From: JAMQKA01 sp031569985
Lineage (GTDB): Bacteria > Bacteroidota > Rhodothermia > Balneolales > Balneolaceae
NCBI RefSeq assembly: GCF_031569985.1
Contig: NZ_JAMQKA010000031.1
Coordinates: forward strand, 6,502-70,501
Length of the DNA: 64,000 bases
Direction: 5' to 3'
The notes under the pieces were generated by a model that made no database searches, was not told the DNA's origin, and saw nothing but the letters and a program-made list of their open reading frames with translations. Position 1 is the first letter of the stretch. Each line of letters begins with the position of its first letter. This document shows, piece after piece, positions 17,923-26,934 of the stretch. Both the position numbers and the translations under genes were made by a program.

Positions 17923-17958
17923 AAAAAAGGCCTCACCACAACTCAGTGTGATGAGGCC
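17923..17958 (-). terminator. Intrinsic terminator in the OsmC leader (segments 3:4 of an attenuator)
   Basis: On the minus strand GGCCTCATCACA pairs with TGTGGTGAGGCC (one internal mismatch) and is followed by TTTTTTA. It sits between the leader ORF and the OsmC start codon, so it must be bypassed for OsmC to be transcribed. Confidence 0.85.
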
Positions 17959-18018
17959 GTAAGTGAGATTCAGATTTCGTTAGATCTTAATACACATACC
18001 CCCATCACATGCTGTGAT
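17929..18018 (-). promoter_or_regulatory. Ribosome-mediated transcription attenuator, probably cysteine-responsive
   Basis: Four segments are visible on the minus strand. Segment 1 is ATCACA (18018-18013), directly after four consecutive Cys codons. Segment 2 is TGTGATGGGG (from 18009). Segment 3 is CCTCATCACA in the terminator's left arm (down to 17947). Segment 4 is TGTGGTGAGG (from 17940). 1:2 forms a small hairpin, 3:4 the terminator, and 2:3 a 10-bp antiterminator including one G-U pair. A ribosome stalled on the Cys codons would cover segment 1, free segment 2 and switch the operon on. This is classic attenuation logic; the cysteine signal is inferred. Confidence 0.75.
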
Positions 18019-18063
18019 ACAACAGCAGCAACCGTTCAAGGTGATATGTATAACTAAATGCAT
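17980..18063 (-). CDS. Cysteine-rich leader peptide (27 aa)
   Basis: The short ORF runs ATG to TAA and encodes a 27-residue peptide with six cysteines. Four are consecutive: the core reads LNGCCCCITACDGGMC. The Cys codons are TGC TGC TGT TGT, then TGT and TGT. It ends 22 nt before the attenuator terminator. The placement, the codon run and the alternative RNA pairings all indicate a regulatory leader peptide rather than a functional product. A small metal- or thiol-binding peptide is a less likely alternative. Confidence 0.8.
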   Translation of the reverse strand: MHLVIHITLNGCCCCITACDGGMCIKI

Positions 18064-18091
18064 TGTTGTTTCTTTGTTTTTTCTAATGCTT

Positions 18092-18099
18092 CAAAAATA
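18092..18099 (-). promoter_or_regulatory. Possible -7 promoter element of the leader/OsmC transcript
   Basis: The minus strand reads TATTTTTG here, a perfect match to TAnnTTTG, about 29 nt before the leader ATG. No exact TTTG partner is present upstream, so confidence is moderate. The rest of 18100-18389 shows no gene or repeat. Confidence 0.45.
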
Positions 18100-18389
18100 G
18101 GCTCTAAAAGCATCTAAAACTAACACGCTGCATATCTAAAACCACTCTGGAAGATGCGCTATTATCTATGACGACTGAAGAGAATAAAGTCTTACTAAAA
18201 TTTTTAAACAAGTTCTGCCGTAACAAATAGGACTCAGCCCAATACAGGATGCACACTTGACTTTCCCGATTGCAGTTCTGGGATACCTCTGTACTCATTT
18301 TCTATTTTCAGCATGACTGTGAGAAGCCTTTTTATTAAAAGAGAACAACCCGTCATTAGTTGCTCTCCCAAAATTATTTCAGATATTAA

Positions 18390-19097
18390 TTAAGGTAGAT
18401 GAACCGCAAACTGTATATCACGACAGGTGTTTGGTCCATGTGTTCCAAGTTCTTCAGGAACCGGAGGCAGGCCGGGATCAAAGATTGGTCCACAGCCAGC
18501 GTTAAACGAATGCAGCATCTCACTTACTAATTCGGGGATTTGGAGGCCATGGGAATGAACGATAAAATGTATCTCGGCTTTCTTGGCATCCCTCAATCCA
18601 GGAGAAGGCAGACCCAGCCAAGCTGGAAATATAGATCCGCTGTTATCTCCCTTGTTCCTGTGACCAGCGAAAGTGGCTTTACCCGAACCACCTATGACTC
18701 TGCCCGCAGAGTAAACCACATCCACATTGGCATCAAGATTGGCCAGGTCGTCATTACCACAATCATCCGTACAGTTTTCTGGATTATTGAATATGACCAT
18801 CCAAAGGGTAACGACCGTTCCGGGTTCCAGCTCAGTCGTTTCCAGGGTAAATGACACACCGTTCGATGTACGAACCAACCTTGATGAACCTACCTCATTC
18901 ATCCCTTCAAACGTATATACATTCGAAATAGAATGAGTAGCGGCATTATGCATTTCCGTTGCCAGAGGCTGCAAATTCTCAGTTCCAGGCTTTGGTGCAA
19001 TGGGTGCTTCGGATTCACAACTCAATAACACCCCTATCACTGAACTACCTTCATACACTAATAAAATTCGCGTATCCAAAGAATTATTCACTTGCAA
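18390..19097 (-). CDS. Putative secreted lipoprotein, unknown function (235 aa)
   Basis: I do not recognise the family. The N-terminal part ends in VIGVLLSCESE, a plausible lipobox. The mature protein contains TFEGMNEVGSSRLVRTSNGV, WMVIFNNPENCTDDCG, NVDVVYSAGRVIGGSGKATF and EIHFIVHSHG, which suggests a beta-sandwich extracellular domain with a disulfide-prone CTDDC loop. No ATG is available: the frame opens at TTG (19097) or GTG (19091), and a charged residue in the signal h-region makes the true start uncertain. Divergent from the HAD gene, with 64 bp between. Confidence 0.6.
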   Translation of the reverse strand: MQVNNSLDTRILLVYEGSSVIGVLLSCESEAPIAPKPGTENLQPLATEMHNAATHSISNVYTFEGMNEVGSSRLVRTSNGVSFTLETTELEPGTVVTLWMVIFNNPENCTDDCGNDDLANLDANVDVVYSAGRVIGGSGKATFAGHRNKGDNSGSIFPAWLGLPSPGLRDAKKAEIHFIVHSHGLQIPELVSEMLHSFNAGCGPIFDPGLPPVPEELGTHGPNTCRDIQFAVHLP

Positions 19098-19161
19098 AAG
19101 CTTTTGGTATATTTCGAACCTTTATAGCACGTTATAACAGACAGGCAAACACAATCCCTTT

Positions 19162-19833
19162 ATGATGGACATAGATTTTGGAATTCTCTTCGATATGGAT
19201 GGCGTGATTGTTCACAGCAATCCCGCCCATAAGAAGGCAATCAATATTTTCTGCGAAAATCACAAAATTGAAATTTCTGACGATTACCTGAGAAACAATA
19301 TTTACGGGCGGGCTAACAAGGAATGGATTCCCAAAATTTTCGGAGATATCTCCGAAGAGCGAATGCAGGAACTGGCTGATGACAAAGAGCAGATTTTCCG
19401 TGATATTTTTGACCCGGAGAAGATGCAGGTGCCGGGTATTATCGATTTCCTGGACCATCTTAAAGAAGAGAAAATAAAAATGGTGGTGGCTACTTCAGCA
19501 CCGGGAGCCAATGCAGACTTCATTCTCAACAAACTTGGAATCTACGAGTATTTTGATGCTGTTCTCGACTCCTCTCACGTCACCAACAGCAAGCCGCATC
19601 CCGAGCCGTACCACAACGCGGCCAAGTCCATTGGACTGACCCCTCCGCAGTGTGTTGTCATTGAAGATTCCGTCTCTGGCGTACAATCCGGGCTGGCAGC
19701 AGGAGCCATCGTTGTGGGTGTGGCAACCACACATACTCCGGAGGAACTGAGCGACTGTCACCTGGTCATCGAAGATTTTGAGGATTTTACCCTTGACCAT
19801 TTAATTGGCTTGATGGAACTGGCAGAGAATTAA
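19162..19833 (+). CDS. HAD-superfamily hydrolase, beta-phosphoglucomutase-like
   Basis: The 223-residue cytoplasmic enzyme shows all four HAD motifs: DMDGVIVHS (nucleophile and acid/base Asp), VVATSAPG (motif II), SKPHPEPYHNAAKSIG (motif III Lys) and CVVIEDSVSGVQSGLAAG (motif IV acidic pair). The cap inserted after motif I is of the C1 four-helix type, as in beta-phosphoglucomutase and small sugar phosphatases. Substrate cannot be fixed from sequence; a phosphosugar phosphatase or mutase is likely. An 8-bp longer or shorter start is possible (MMD). Confidence 0.85.
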   Translation: MMDIDFGILFDMDGVIVHSNPAHKKAINIFCENHKIEISDDYLRNNIYGRANKEWIPKIFGDISEERMQELADDKEQIFRDIFDPEKMQVPGIIDFLDHLKEEKIKMVVATSAPGANADFILNKLGIYEYFDAVLDSSHVTNSKPHPEPYHNAAKSIGLTPPQCVVIEDSVSGVQSGLAAGAIVVGVATTHTPEELSDCHLVIEDFEDFTLDHLIGLMELAEN

Positions 19834-19890
19834 AAAAATGAGTTCTGCTTAAGAATTACTCAAAATAATAACTGTCATCGTTCACCCATT

Positions 19891-19992
19891 GGAACCGGGA
19901 TGGCAGGATTAATGGATTTTCGGGTTCTCAAGTTCACTTCTTGTACAAACATTACATCCTGTTCATCCTCTAATCCTGTAAATCCCGGTTCC
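19891..19992. repeat. 102-bp inverted repeat element
   Basis: GGAACCGGGATGGCAGGATT is mirrored by AATCCTGTAAATCCCGGTTCC-like sequence at the other end. It resembles the short palindromic intergenic elements common in this phylum. The remainder of 19834-20265 contains no gene I can support. Confidence 0.55.
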
Positions 19993-20265
19993 AAGTGCAC
20001 CCTCAATCTTTTTGCTCACCGCCGCTGCTATTGATGCTCCTTAATCTACTATTGCACCCTACAAGCACATGTGTTATAAGCTCTCCTCTCGAGGGATTCA
20101 GTGACCCTTCGGGAGCAATCTCAATGACAGTTTCCGACTTTAAAAGGGTTAGGGCAGGGAGAAGTCGGGTATACCTGCTTTATTTTATGTGACTCTTCAA
20201 TAGCTCTTCCTTAACCATTCAGCCTGTATCTTTGGTGCCATTCCGGTAACAATACTTAATTATAT

Positions 20266-20308
20266 AAAAAATGGCTGCAGATAATGAAACCTGCAGCCAT
20301 TTTATTTT
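20266..20308. terminator. Strong bidirectional terminator downstream of the SusD gene
   Basis: AAAATGGCTGCAG and CTGCAGCCATTTT form a perfect 13-bp stem with A-runs and T-runs on both flanks. It lies 31 bp past the stop codon of the minus-strand SusD gene and should end the sigma/FecR/SusCD transcripts. Confidence 0.85.
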
Positions 20309-20338
20309 AAAGCTTTTTTAAAAGCGAGAGTTAAGTTT

Positions 20339-22078
20339 TTAGTAACCCGGATTTTGAGACAAGTTGGGATTTAGGTCACGTTCACCTGACGGTATGGGCC
20401 ACAAGTAATCCCGCGGTGCTTCGAACGAACGTGTATGTTGCCCTGGCACAGGGTCGAAGCCTCCATTTCCGTCGGAGATGTCAATACCATGCACATTGCC
20501 GTTCAACACATCTTCTGCTGTCTTCCATCGGCGTATATCAGCAAGATGCAGACCCTCCCAGGCCAGCTCGATGACCCGTTCATTGCGGATAAAGTCGATA
20601 GCCTCCTGCTGGTTCATCGAAGTTACGTCTTGAGGCATCGGCAGGTTCACACGGTCACGGATCTCTTGAATCGCGTCGTTAGCGGACTGATCCAGTTCAC
20701 CCAGTTCAGCCTTCGCCTCCGCATACATCAGCAGAACGTCGGCATACCGCATCTTTATAATATTGAGACCGCTGTTACTCGGGGAGGACTCATCCTGCGG
20801 ATCCACATACTTCATAGCGACATAGCCCGTATATGTGTTATTGTAATCAGATATCAGAATCCGGTCAATACTCTGGCTGCAGTAGCCATTTGGTGCTGGC
20901 GATCCCTCACCACTACAAGGTGGATACGAGTTATAGGTGACGCCGTTGAATTCTTGGCCCGGGAACAGGACGGTACCGTAAAATCTCGGGTCACGGTCTG
21001 CGTACATACCCATCGTCTGGACGTTAGGGTTCCCGTCGCCATCATAAGTAATTTCCGGCGGTGTTGGATCATACATTGGAGACTCATCAATGGGCTGTCC
21101 ATCTTCCATGGGGAATCGATCCACAAGCTCGCGGGTCGGTTCTACATCCACATTACTACCCATAGATTTTGGAGCAAATCCCAACCAGGCCCACCAGCCA
21201 TTCTGACCGGCAACTTTCTGGTAGTCGAAGATGATCTCCTGGCTTTGCTCACCGGCATAAGTAAAAAGCTGACGGAAGTCGGGATGCAGTTCGTACTCAC
21301 CGCTGTTCATAATGGCTTCAGCCATGTCTCTGGCAGTGCCGTACAGTGTACTTGCCCGAGACGCATTACCCTCGTGGTGTTCCTGCCAGCCAGCCTCGTA
21401 CAAGGCAGTGCGCGCATGATAAGCCATGGCAGCACCGCTGGTGGCACGTCCATACTCTGAAGAGGCCAGACCAGAACGGGGCCGCAGAAGATTTGCCGCT
21501 TCTGTCAAGTCCGACGTAATCCGATCATAGACTTCTTCGCGAGAAGAACGGCTAACGCTGCGTGCCTCCTCCACAGTGGGTACGCTTGTGAACAGGGGAA
21601 CCTCACCAAACATCCACAGCAACTCGTGGTAAAAGTAGCCACGCAAAAACAGAGCCTCACCACGGATACGATCCGCCGCTTCGCCCGAAAGCACGTCGCC
21701 TCCTACTTCATCGAGCTGTGCCAAAATCTCGTTTGCACGGCTGATTCCGGTAAAACTCCGGGACCATATGCCTGCCGACCAGCCAGAAAGGGCATTGGCA
21801 CGTCCCATGACATACTCATGCTGACGCATCCAGTCGGCGTGTGAGTAGCCAATATCAGTAGTCCCGTCAAAGTACATCGGGTTTAGGTCAACGCCCACCA
21901 TCCGTTCATAGGCACCGTTGAGCGCTGTGTTGAAGTCACGCTCATTAGACCAAAAGGTTGCTGACGAAACCCTGTCCTGAGGTACAGTAGTCAACAAGTC
22001 ATCATTACAACCTGTGATCCCAAGAGCGATACATAGAATCAGTATGCCTGAAAACAATACATTCGGTGTCTTGGTCAT
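20339..22078 (-). CDS. SusD/RagB-family outer-membrane glycan-binding lipoprotein (pair 1)
   Basis: The surface lipoprotein (about 579 residues) works with the SusC porin to capture oligosaccharides. A lipobox (LGITGCNDD) follows the signal peptide starting at Met 22078. Earlier in-frame ATGs at 22126 and 22090 exist in a repetitive MTK-rich stretch. SusD hallmarks are the TPR-like N-terminal helices (ATFWSNERDFNTALNGAYER, FLRGYFYHELLWMFGEVPLF) and the C-terminal ERVIELAWEGLHLADIRRW followed by YLWPIPSGERDLNPNLSQN. It follows susC by about 50 bp and ends at a strong terminator. The substrate is probably arabinan-derived, by context. Confidence 0.9.
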   Translation of the reverse strand: MTKTPNVLFSGILILCIALGITGCNDDLLTTVPQDRVSSATFWSNERDFNTALNGAYERMVGVDLNPMYFDGTTDIGYSHADWMRQHEYVMGRANALSGWSAGIWSRSFTGISRANEILAQLDEVGGDVLSGEAADRIRGEALFLRGYFYHELLWMFGEVPLFTSVPTVEEARSVSRSSREEVYDRITSDLTEAANLLRPRSGLASSEYGRATSGAAMAYHARTALYEAGWQEHHEGNASRASTLYGTARDMAEAIMNSGEYELHPDFRQLFTYAGEQSQEIIFDYQKVAGQNGWWAWLGFAPKSMGSNVDVEPTRELVDRFPMEDGQPIDESPMYDPTPPEITYDGDGNPNVQTMGMYADRDPRFYGTVLFPGQEFNGVTYNSYPPCSGEGSPAPNGYCSQSIDRILISDYNNTYTGYVAMKYVDPQDESSPSNSGLNIIKMRYADVLLMYAEAKAELGELDQSANDAIQEIRDRVNLPMPQDVTSMNQQEAIDFIRNERVIELAWEGLHLADIRRWKTAEDVLNGNVHGIDISDGNGGFDPVPGQHTRSFEAPRDYLWPIPSGERDLNPNLSQNPGY

Positions 22079-22127
22079 TTTCTTAGTCATAATCTTAGTT
22101 TTTTTATAAATCATTCTCTTGGTCATT

Positions 22128-25100
22128 TTAGAAGCTGATGTTAGCACCCAGGCTAAGTACCCTCGTCTGAGGATAATAGTCACCAACCGTCCATGGATAC
22201 TCTGGATCAAGACCGATGCCCAGATTATTCTTCATCCACAGGTTTTTGCCTGTTGCATACAGCCGTACTCGCTGAATGCCGATGCTACTGGTAATGTCCG
22301 TCGGCACTGTATAGCCAACCTGTACATTACGCAGCTTCACGAAACTTCCGTCCAGTATCCACCAAGAGTTCGTCGTATAATAATTTCGGTTGTCGTTGGA
22401 ATAGTAAGCCGGATGACGGGCATCCTGGTTGTCCGGCGTCCAGTAGTCTTTGTGCCACTGTGAGGTATAATTTTCCCACACAGGACCCTGTGCGAACCCG
22501 AGGCCCAGGTACTGGTCGCGCTTGCCTATACCCTGCAGGAATGCACTGAAATCAAAGTTTTTCCAACCGACGTTGATGTTAATACCGTAGATGTAGCGCG
22601 GGCTTGGATCACCTATCACTTTGCGATCTGCTTCATTGATAACACCGTCACTGTTCTGGTCCTTATAAATAATATCGCCCAGCCGCGCCGGATCTCCGGG
22701 GACATCCGCATGGTTGTCAATCTGCTCGTACGAACTGTACAACCCCTCAGCCTCCAGGCCATACCACGCATTAATGGGCGAACCTTCCTGGATCACTCGT
22801 CCTCCAAGGTTACCGCCCTCGATGTAAGGTCCGGTATCAACCAAGTCAACAACCTCGTTCTTGTTATCGGAAAGATTGACATCAATACCATAGCTCACTT
22901 CGCCGATATTATCCTGCCACCCAACAGAAACCTCCCAGCCTCTGTTTTCAACGATCCCCGCGTTTTGGAAGGGGGCATTAAGACCGACCATGTTGGGTAT
23001 TGATAGCGGCAGGAGGATATCCTCGGTGCGCCGTTGGTAAATGTCGCCCGTAACGCTCAGGCGGTCTTCCAGGAATGAAGCATCGAATCCCACATTGGTA
23101 ACCGTAGTCGTTTCCCACGAAAGCTCCTCGTTGATCAGATCCGTGGCAGCACCGCCCACTGAGTTTACACTACTGGCGTTGCCCATGTGATAAGGGATAC
23201 CCAGGTCGATGGATGAGTAGTACGAGTACAGCGGCACGTCTTGGTTACCAAGCTGTCCCCAGGATCCACGAAACTTCAGCTCATCAACCCATTCAACATT
23301 GAAGAAGGACTCCTCGGCGACCCGCCAGCCGAGCGAGAAAGACGGGAAGAACCCATATCGGTGTCCTTCAGCAAACCGGCTTGAACCATCGTAGCGAGCG
23401 TTAAATTCAAATAGATAACGACCCATAAATTCGTAATTGAGCCGACCGAACGCCGATCGAAGTGCCCAGCTGTTTGCAAAACCACGGGTCCCGTCATTCG
23501 TTTCGTTACCCAGATCCAGCTGGCGAAGGTCGTTATTGTAGAACTGGTCTCGCCACGCCCGGAACTCTTCAAAGTTGGACTCAGTCTGTTCGTATCCAAC
23601 CACACCGGAAACCTCATGGTTTTCACCAAATGTATGGCCGTAGTCAATCAGGGCACGGAGAGTGGTCTGCCTGTCTGTGTAAGACCGGTTCTCACCCCGG
23701 CTGGGACCCCAGTAATACCCATTATACTCGGGAATGAGGTTGGGTTCGGTCACAAACCGCTCCCAGTCCATGCTGCCATAGTCAAAGGATGCGAGCGTCT
23801 GTAATTCTGCCCATGGAGTTATTTGGTAGTTCAGGCGACCGGTCATGGTGCCTTCCCATCGGGTATCCTGTCGGTTACCGCTGACCTCCGCGGAAGCAAG
23901 CGCACTGCGGCCAAACAGGTTCAGACCGTAGCTACCATCGGAATAGCGTGTTCTAATTGTGGGCGGGGTATCGTGAATAATGTAGAAGTTCGCGGCCCAA
24001 TCTTCAGCCGGAATAATATTCCAGCTGCGATTAGCTGAAACGTCCAGGCCACCAGAAATGTCATCAGTCAGCTGGAAGTCAGTATTGAGGCGTACACCAT
24101 AACGGTCATGTCCCGTGTTCGCCATCAGTCCCTCTTCTTCCATGTAATTGAGCGAGAGGTTGTAACGAGCATTAACATTTCCTCCAGATACACTCAGGTT
24201 ATGGTCCTGGATGGGTGCCCGGTTGAAAATTTCGTTCACCAATTCGTTGTCAGGGTACTCGTCCGGTTGATCTCCCGCGATTGTGTTCTGGATGTATTCC
24301 TCCGTATAACGGGGAGCGTAGTTCGGATTTGATCGGCACTCTGCTTCGGTTTGATTACCCTCTCGACCGTCGAGGCACGATTGCAGGAGGTTTGACCGGG
24401 CTACGTTAGCGAGTCGCATATGCGTTTCCGTATCTACTCGATCCGGCCAGGATGTGATGTCCTGCGTGCCATAGTATCCGTTATATGTAATTTGCAGATC
24501 ACCGGCATTTCCTCGCTTGGTGGTAACTAAAATCACACCGTTCGCTGCCCGTGACCCGTAGATGGCTGCAGAAGCGGCATCTTTCAGCACCGAAATGCTC
24601 TCTACATCTTCCATATCTACATTGGAGAGATTTCCCTCGATACCGTCGATCAGTACCAATGGGCGGGAAGCTGAAGCACTTCCAGTATCACCGCCACGAC
24701 CCAACGATCCCTGACCGCGTACCAGCACATCTAACACGTTGTTCCCGGGCATGTCGCCTCCATCAAGAATCTGCATTCCCGGCGCCATACCTTGCAGTGC
24801 GTGTGTAACAGTGGGAACCGGAATTTCGGCCATCTCATTGGTTGAAACGGATGAAACCGATCCCGTCAGGCTTTCTCTTTTTTGCCGGCCGTAACCAACA
24901 ACTACGAGCTCCTCACCAGCAATGGCACTGGTCTGCATCTCAACGCTAATATCTGTTCGGCCCTGAATGGGAACTTCCGTAGTTTCGTAGCCAATAAAAG
25001 AGAACACCAGCGTATCCTGTAATGATGGTACTGTCAGCGTATAAGAACCCTCCGCATTGGTAGAGGTCCCTGTAGTGGTTCCTTTAACAACAATATTAAC

Positions 25101-25574
25101 CCCGGGAAGCGATTCACCGGTAACGCCATCACTGACTGTACCCGTTACACTTTCCATCTGGACAGCTTTCTTTAACTTCCTTTGCTCATAAAACGGGACT
25201 TTTTTTATAGCATACTGCTGTTCCGACTCCCGCGAGTATGTTAGCCCATTCCTGTTCAGAGCCTGGCTCAACATCTGACCCAAACTATCGGCCTGCAACA
25301 AAGAAGCTCTCACATATTTCCCTTTAAGTATATTTGAATCGTACAGGAAAGACACGTTATAGCTTTCCTGGATCTGGTTCAGGGCTGCTTCAAGCGATAA
25401 CATTTTTGTACTGCTGACAAAAAAAGTGTTGCCACTTAGCTGCCTGGAAGTGTATAGTTCCTGGGAGGCATCCTGGGCAATGGCCCTTGAGACCATTGAC
25501 ATGCTTCCCAGCAAAATGGCACACAGGAATCCTATTGCCACCCTACTAAACTTTGTATCATTATGAATTTTCAT
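22128..25574 (-). CDS. SusC/RagA TonB-dependent transporter with N-terminal STN signalling domain (pair 1)
   Basis: The 1148-residue outer-membrane transporter has a signal peptide, then an STN domain (about residues 60-125, SLEAALNQIQESYNVSFLYD) that signals to a FecR anti-sigma factor. A carboxypeptidase-regulatory-like domain follows (about 140-215, VTGTVSDGVTGESLPGVNIV), then the plug (VVVGYGRQKRESLTGSVSSV, VLKDAASAAIYGSRAANGVI) and a 22-strand barrel ending YYPQTRVLSLGANISF. The STN domain matches the FecR and ECF genes just upstream on the same strand, so substrate uptake probably induces the operon through the cell-surface signalling route. Confidence 0.95.
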   Translation of the reverse strand: MKIHNDTKFSRVAIGFLCAILLGSMSMVSRAIAQDASQELYTSRQLSGNTFFVSSTKMLSLEAALNQIQESYNVSFLYDSNILKGKYVRASLLQADSLGQMLSQALNRNGLTYSRESEQQYAIKKVPFYEQRKLKKAVQMESVTGTVSDGVTGESLPGVNIVVKGTTTGTSTNAEGSYTLTVPSLQDTLVFSFIGYETTEVPIQGRTDISVEMQTSAIAGEELVVVGYGRQKRESLTGSVSSVSTNEMAEIPVPTVTHALQGMAPGMQILDGGDMPGNNVLDVLVRGQGSLGRGGDTGSASASRPLVLIDGIEGNLSNVDMEDVESISVLKDAASAAIYGSRAANGVILVTTKRGNAGDLQITYNGYYGTQDITSWPDRVDTETHMRLANVARSNLLQSCLDGREGNQTEAECRSNPNYAPRYTEEYIQNTIAGDQPDEYPDNELVNEIFNRAPIQDHNLSVSGGNVNARYNLSLNYMEEEGLMANTGHDRYGVRLNTDFQLTDDISGGLDVSANRSWNIIPAEDWAANFYIIHDTPPTIRTRYSDGSYGLNLFGRSALASAEVSGNRQDTRWEGTMTGRLNYQITPWAELQTLASFDYGSMDWERFVTEPNLIPEYNGYYWGPSRGENRSYTDRQTTLRALIDYGHTFGENHEVSGVVGYEQTESNFEEFRAWRDQFYNNDLRQLDLGNETNDGTRGFANSWALRSAFGRLNYEFMGRYLFEFNARYDGSSRFAEGHRYGFFPSFSLGWRVAEESFFNVEWVDELKFRGSWGQLGNQDVPLYSYYSSIDLGIPYHMGNASSVNSVGGAATDLINEELSWETTTVTNVGFDASFLEDRLSVTGDIYQRRTEDILLPLSIPNMVGLNAPFQNAGIVENRGWEVSVGWQDNIGEVSYGIDVNLSDNKNEVVDLVDTGPYIEGGNLGGRVIQEGSPINAWYGLEAEGLYSSYEQIDNHADVPGDPARLGDIIYKDQNSDGVINEADRKVIGDPSPRYIYGININVGWKNFDFSAFLQGIGKRDQYLGLGFAQGPVWENYTSQWHKDYWTPDNQDARHPAYYSNDNRNYYTTNSWWILDGSFVKLRNVQVGYTVPTDITSSIGIQRVRLYATGKNLWMKNNLGIGLDPEYPWTVGDYYPQTRVLSLGANISF

Positions 25575-25624
25575 GATATCCCTTATTTCGGTTATAATTA
25601 TGCTTGTGTTTATGCCTACTTATC

Positions 25625-26707
25625 TCAATCCCTATTTTCTTTCCCTATGTATACTATTTCCCCATCTATCTCGACAGGCGTTGATAGCGTTTGAGACAAT
25701 GTTGACAGAATTACATTCATCTTGGAATTTTCGATCGTACCGGATAGTGTCCGCTGTTTAAGCGCCGGATCCTTAATTTTTATTGTAACACCAAAAGTGT
25801 ATTCAATCCTTTTAAGAACCTCCGGCAGGGGCGTGTGATCAAAGACCAAATCCTCGGTTTTCCAAGAGGTGTAAACAGCTGTATTCACCCACTTCACCAG
25901 GAGTGTATCACTTGTATTGTCAAACTCAGCCATATGATTTGGCTTCAGGATTAACTGTCTCCGCTTCTGTTGTTCCGCCTGGTAGGAGGTCACCTCTACC
26001 CTACCCTTCTCCAATACCACCTGCGTTTTTTCGTCTCTTGTCGAAACCGAAAACTCTGTCCCCAAAACCCGGACTGAACCATCCTCTGTTACAACTCTGA
26101 ATGGAAATTGGTTTTGACTGGTTCTTTCAGAAACACTGAAAAATGCCTCCCCTCTCAGGTTTATTGTGATATCGGTAGGATTTGCCGAACTGACGCTGTA
26201 TACCAATTCGGAATTGGAGTTAAGGTTAATCAGCGAACCGTCCCCCAGTTGTATCGTCTTTTGTTCCCCATAATCGGTGAGCACTCTGCGGTTGGTAACT
26301 ACATTTTCTGATTGTGAGCCACTGTTATCCTCCGAGTACCCAAGGTAGACGGACAAACCGGCAGTAAGAATTATCAGAAAACCAGCCGCCATTCTATATA
26401 TCCATTTGAGATCAACCATTTGCCCACTACTTTCCTTGGGTGCTTTATGGTTGACTATCTTTCCCTCCGGGTTTAACCTTTTATTAAACCGGCTCCACGC
26501 CTTGTCAGTGTTGGGACTAGTGTTGGGATCCAAGGTAAACCCTGCCATCTCTTTCATGGCATTTCGGGCCAGAACACGGTTTTCGTCTGTCTCCGTCACC
26601 CAATGATCCCAATATTCTTTTTGACTTCTAGAAGCCTCACCCCGAACCCATTTTCGGAATGAATCAAGCTCCAATAATTCTTCGATAGTATATCCCTGAC
26701 TGTTCAC
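25625..26707 (-). CDS. FecR-family anti-sigma factor
   Basis: The 360-residue inner-membrane protein has a cytoplasmic N-terminal domain with an ASRSQKEYWDHW segment, a single transmembrane helix near residues 103-122 (MAAGFLIILTAGLSVYLGY) and a periplasmic FecR domain (VLTDYGEQKTIQLGDGSLIN, NLRGEAFFSV, VRVLGTEFSVSTRDEKTQVV, GRVEVTS). It ends with the DUF4974 module (VFDHTPLPEVLKRIEYTFGV), which is STN-like and is thought to meet the SusC STN domain. It should hold the ECF factor inactive until SusC is loaded. It lies about 50 bp before susC and 227 bp after the sigma gene. Confidence 0.95.
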   Translation of the reverse strand: MNSQGYTIEELLELDSFRKWVRGEASRSQKEYWDHWVTETDENRVLARNAMKEMAGFTLDPNTSPNTDKAWSRFNKRLNPEGKIVNHKAPKESSGQMVDLKWIYRMAAGFLIILTAGLSVYLGYSEDNSGSQSENVVTNRRVLTDYGEQKTIQLGDGSLINLNSNSELVYSVSSANPTDITINLRGEAFFSVSERTSQNQFPFRVVTEDGSVRVLGTEFSVSTRDEKTQVVLEKGRVEVTSYQAEQQKRRQLILKPNHMAEFDNTSDTLLVKWVNTAVYTSWKTEDLVFDHTPLPEVLKRIEYTFGVTIKIKDPALKQRTLSGTIENSKMNVILSTLSQTLSTPVEIDGEIVYIGKENRD

Positions 26708-26934
26708 TATCCCTATTATTTTTCATTGTATTTAGGTATTTCTATCTAAATAGATGGATGGGAAACTAATTTGTACTAGAAAAAAATCTGTTTTTTTCAG
26801 ATCTACTAAAAGGATAGCCTGAGATGCGTTAAACACACTTTTTTACAGGTAGAAAATTAAACGAAAGGATACTCCCTTATCCCTGAGTACTATTTAAATC
26901 ATCTAAATTGCTGCACACAGAGAGTAATTACAGG

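Noticed and set aside
17892..17939. Longer start for OsmC at 17939
   Set aside because: The added codons would come from the terminator stem and its T-run; the OsmC homology starts after 17891.
18104..18298. 64-codon ORF upstream of the leader peptide
   Set aside because: Composition is not protein-like, there is no start context, and the region is better explained as the promoter zone of the attenuator transcript.
20435..21460. 341-codon ORF on the plus strand
   Set aside because: It is antisense to the clearly identified SusD gene and encodes a His/Val/Ile-rich product typical of shadow frames.
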